This document shows, one piece after another, positions 61,424 to 64,000 of a stretch of 64,000 nucleotides of DNA. Every line of letters begins with the position of its first letter. Within the stretch, counting starts at the first letter, position 1. The notes beneath the pieces were generated by a model. The model ran no database searches, was not told the DNA's origin, and saw only the letters and a program-made list of their open reading frames with translations. This DNA comes from Chiridota heheva (taxonomy: Eukaryota > Echinodermata > Holothuroidea > Apodida > Chiridotidae), in contig JAIGNY010003019.1 of NCBI GenBank assembly GCA_020152595.1, positions 536,001-600,000 of the forward strand, in the 5' to 3' direction. The position numbers were made by a program, and so were the translations under genes.

Positions 61424-61957
61424 CTGAAGAGTTTAATTGTTAAAATTAAAACAGTAGACAGAAGTACATTCATTCTTGTGAAATCTAGGAATGAACTTGA
61501 GCTACAGAAGCATGGCATGCGCTCCTGCATATTTCAGCATCATTTTCCTTCTAATCAAACATTTTTGTATACCCATCAATTTGTTAATTAGTACAGAAAG
61601 TTTGATTTTTAATTCACTACTCCTGAATCACCTCCCACGCAAGACACATATATCTTTCGTGCGTGTACTAAATTATTTACTAATATATCACTTAAGCTAT
61701 TAAACACTGGCAGTGATTTTGACACAGAATAGCGTCACAGAATGACATGAGGATGATGTTCAAATTTCATTGGAAATATCCAATGAAATATCGGCGATAG
61801 AATTTTATTCATGTTGTAAAATATGGAACTTTTGTTCCTTAGGAAGCCTGTGATACAATAATTCAATCCAGCTAATATTCAATAAATGGTGCATTATATT
61901 TCGTACAATGTTAACGTATTGTTCTACATCAATTTTATGGAAATACCAAACACTCAC

Positions 61958-62260
61958 GTGATGTTGTTGGAAATCTTTGTGTGGAAGAGTCCTTCTCTGG
62001 GATAGAGGAATGTGTCATATGTGAGCTTTGACCATCTGGAGGCATACTCGACAGTATACCAGAATCCGACAATTCATGGATGAAGCTGTAGTCATGGCGA
62101 AAAGTATTGATAGGAAAAGATATAATCCTCTTCTAGTGCAAGTACACCCATTTCTTGCAGGCTCTGAGGGTTTCGAATTATGCGACTGTGAATATGCAGG
62201 TGGTCCTTCAAAAGATTTATTTTCAAAGCACATATTGTCGTATGCTGCATCCCGTTCCAT
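61958..62260 (-). pseudogene. FReD gene, first exon: cytosolic tail, membrane anchor and stalk
   Basis: ATG at 62260 has an in-frame TAG two codons upstream. It encodes MERDAAYDNMCFENKSFEG, then PPAYSQ (a PPxY motif, residues 20-23), NGCTCTRR and one hydrophobic segment GLYLFLSILFAMTTA (about 45-59). The tail is Cys- and Arg-flanked with no cleavable signal, the layout of a type II membrane protein such as FIBCD1. After the membrane segment the frame closes, but the adjacent frame continues FIHELSDSGILSSMPPDGQS through a Ser/Thr/Pro-rich stalk to a GTGAGT donor at 61957. One missing base, as elsewhere in this gene, would join them. Linkage to the domain exons rests on strand, spacing and phase. 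Confidence 0.65.
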
Positions 62261-64000
62261 TTCCTATAGCTAAATGTGTCTTGTATCAAATAAACAATAA
62301 AGACATATAAGCAAGCCTCTTATCTCCAACTGTCTATTTGTTAGCTTTTTTGCAGAATGTAACAGTAGCTTACACACCCATTTGGCTACAGCGGGTACGA
62401 TTTAATTCCTTCAGTTTTAGTAATATATTTTCAACACAGTTTTTAATTCATAAAAAATCACACTTTACCTGACTGATTAACTATAAGTAAGTATCACCTT
62501 TTGGCATTTAGGTTTTGTGCACAGATGTTGATCATTTGTATTTTGTATGAATAGCTATTTACATTCTTAGTCACCAGTTTTGGTGTTTTTTAATTTAATT
62601 GTTTTCTTTAGTTTGAAAGACAAGTTTCAATAGCAGTTTTCTATTTGTGTTAAAATGTACTTCGCCTGACTAATAAATTAAAGTAAGTTTCACCCATCTA
62701 GGTACTCTTGTTATGAATTGTTTCCTACTTTATTATATAGCAGATCTTAAGCAATTTTAGAATTGTACTATTGTACGATAATCTACTAACATAGTTATTC
62801 GCAACGTTATATAGCTGTATTTACAAAAGGTATCCAGTGTACTGATATATTAAACATTTTATATATGGGAGTTTGTATGGTGTTTTACTATTAAGTTCTG
62901 TCCCAACTTAAAGTTTTTTCCGCAATGAAACAAATTGCAATATTTTTAGTGGTCCTGATTTAAGAATGTTTGCGGAAAGAAGAGAAAGTGGTATTTCATG
63001 GTCTTGTATCAGATAAACCCCTAATACATATAAGCAAACCTCGCACAGTATTCGTTAGCATTTTTACAGAAAATCTGTGTAAACTTAAACATCCCTTTGA
63101 CCACGTTGGTTACGATTTACATCCTTCATTTTAATAACAAAGTTTGAATAGGGTTAATTATTTGCGCAAAAATCATACTTCGCCTGATAGGTAAATTACA
63201 AATTAAGTTTTAGCCTTAGGCATTTAGGTCTGATACACAGATCGTTAGCATTGTCTTATCATTATATAAATAGCTATTTACATAATTGTTCATGTTTATT
63301 TAAATAAACAAAAGATTTACTTATTTCAATATTATATACAAATTTTCGAAAAGAATTTAAGCAATACAGGTCAACAAGTTCAAACGATTAAGTGTTGACA
63401 ATAGGGCAATGAGAAGATTGTACGTCATTACATACTATACGGATGTCCTTATTTTGGAACACTTGAAATTCGTTTAATCTATTAACAAATGTGTCTCCCA
63501 CGAATGATTACAGTAACTTAAGACATATACCAAATAATCAAAAATCAAAAAGTGACCTTTAGAATATAAGAGGGCAAATCAATTATTCAAAATACCTATA
63601 CCTACAGACTTTAACAGATTAAAAATTCACCAATAAATACACCACAAAATAAAATAAAAAAATCACACTTACAAGTTCGTCTGACTGCAAGCTCCTCGTG
63701 GGTTTTCTAAGCTATGTTTGCTTTTTTGCAACTCATTTATACGTGTCTTCACAGTATGTTTTACCTTTGTAACAGCCCAGTAATTGGTTTTTGCAATATA
63801 TTTATGTTTTGATGCAAATTTCTGGTTTTGTACATTATTTCATGTTTGTATTTCTTGTAATGCAAAATTCTGACTGAGACTCATGATGGTTTTGAAATTG
63901 AATTTAAGGAGCACTAGACCGAAAAGTGACGGCGTAATTTTACGGGTCCCAAATCGAATGCTTATATAGGAGGCAATGGTAAAGCATTTTTCCGGTTAAT
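62261..64000. other. 5' flank of the FReD gene with diverged tandem duplication
   Basis: Segments 62275-62570 and 63000-63290 share CTTGTATCA.ATAAAC, ACATATAAGCAA.CCTC, GGTACGATTTA/GGTTACGATTTA, GGCATTTAGGT and AATAGCTATTTACAT in order, with a partial third piece near 62630-62710. The promoter of the FReD gene should lie here, but no TATA or initiator is convincing. A MITE copy starts at 63906. Confidence 0.6.
63906..64000 (+). mobile_element. MITE, left end (cut by window edge)
   Basis: AAGGAGCACTAGACCGAAAA and downstream TCCCAAATCGAATGCTTA / GGCAATGGTAAAGCAT.TT parallel 60300-60400 (CAAAAATCAAATGCTTAGCC, GGCAACAGTATAGCAATGTT). It is the same family as the MITE at 60300-60521. Confidence 0.75.

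Larger units (their letters stand above)
60006..61957 (-). other. FReD stalk introns
   Basis: The region between the anchor exon and the domain exons. It holds two candidate microexons and one MITE. No other repeat recognised. Confidence 0.5.

Overview
This is a stretch of animal nuclear DNA. It has split genes with canonical GT/AG introns, very low coding density, AT-rich sequence, tRNA-derived SINEs and several lineages of non-LTR retrotransposon. No prokaryotic operon, plasmid, phage or CRISPR structure is visible. The repeat families, frequent TAGGCCTA-like words and a fibrinogen-related (FReD) membrane protein suggest a marine invertebrate deuterostome, most likely an echinoderm. That placement is inference.

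Two host genes are supported, both on the minus strand. The first is the 5' part of a CCDC102A-like coiled-coil gene. Its coding exons lie at 23533-22508 (possibly cut by two short introns), 18751-18643, 11043-10927 and 3818-3609. All splice phases join, and the C-terminal exons lie beyond the left edge. Its introns (2-7 kb) hold most of the repeats between 1 and 22.5 kb. The second is a FReD gene at 62260-56959. It encodes a short cytosolic tail with a PPAY motif, one membrane segment, a low-complexity stalk and a complete fibrinogen-like domain in three exons. A TGA stands where the conserved Trp of the first FReD exon belongs, and a base appears to be missing in the last exon. It is therefore either a pseudogene or a gene damaged by consensus errors.

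Between the genes (about 24-56 kb) the window is mostly transposon-derived. It has a 5'-truncated CR1/L2-like LINE (38.6-40.45 kb, plus), a full-length 5.27-kb Jockey-like LINE (42481-47751, minus) flanked by a perfect 10-bp target-site duplication, a CR1-type 3' end (36.27-36.75 kb) and a decayed L1/Tx1-like reverse transcriptase (53.4-54.47 kb, minus). A further LINE C-terminal fragment sits in a CCDC102A intron at 21.0-21.65 kb. Non-autonomous elements include a hAT-like 501-bp MITE, a 222-bp MITE with a second copy running off the right edge, two foldback elements and three tRNA-type SINEs.

The rest is minisatellites, microsatellites and local duplications. The two host genes show no sign of working together. 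No clear novel multi-gene system was found. The most interesting items are the damaged membrane-bound FReD gene, the frame breaks that all have the same sign, and several repeats whose copies within the window define their ends.
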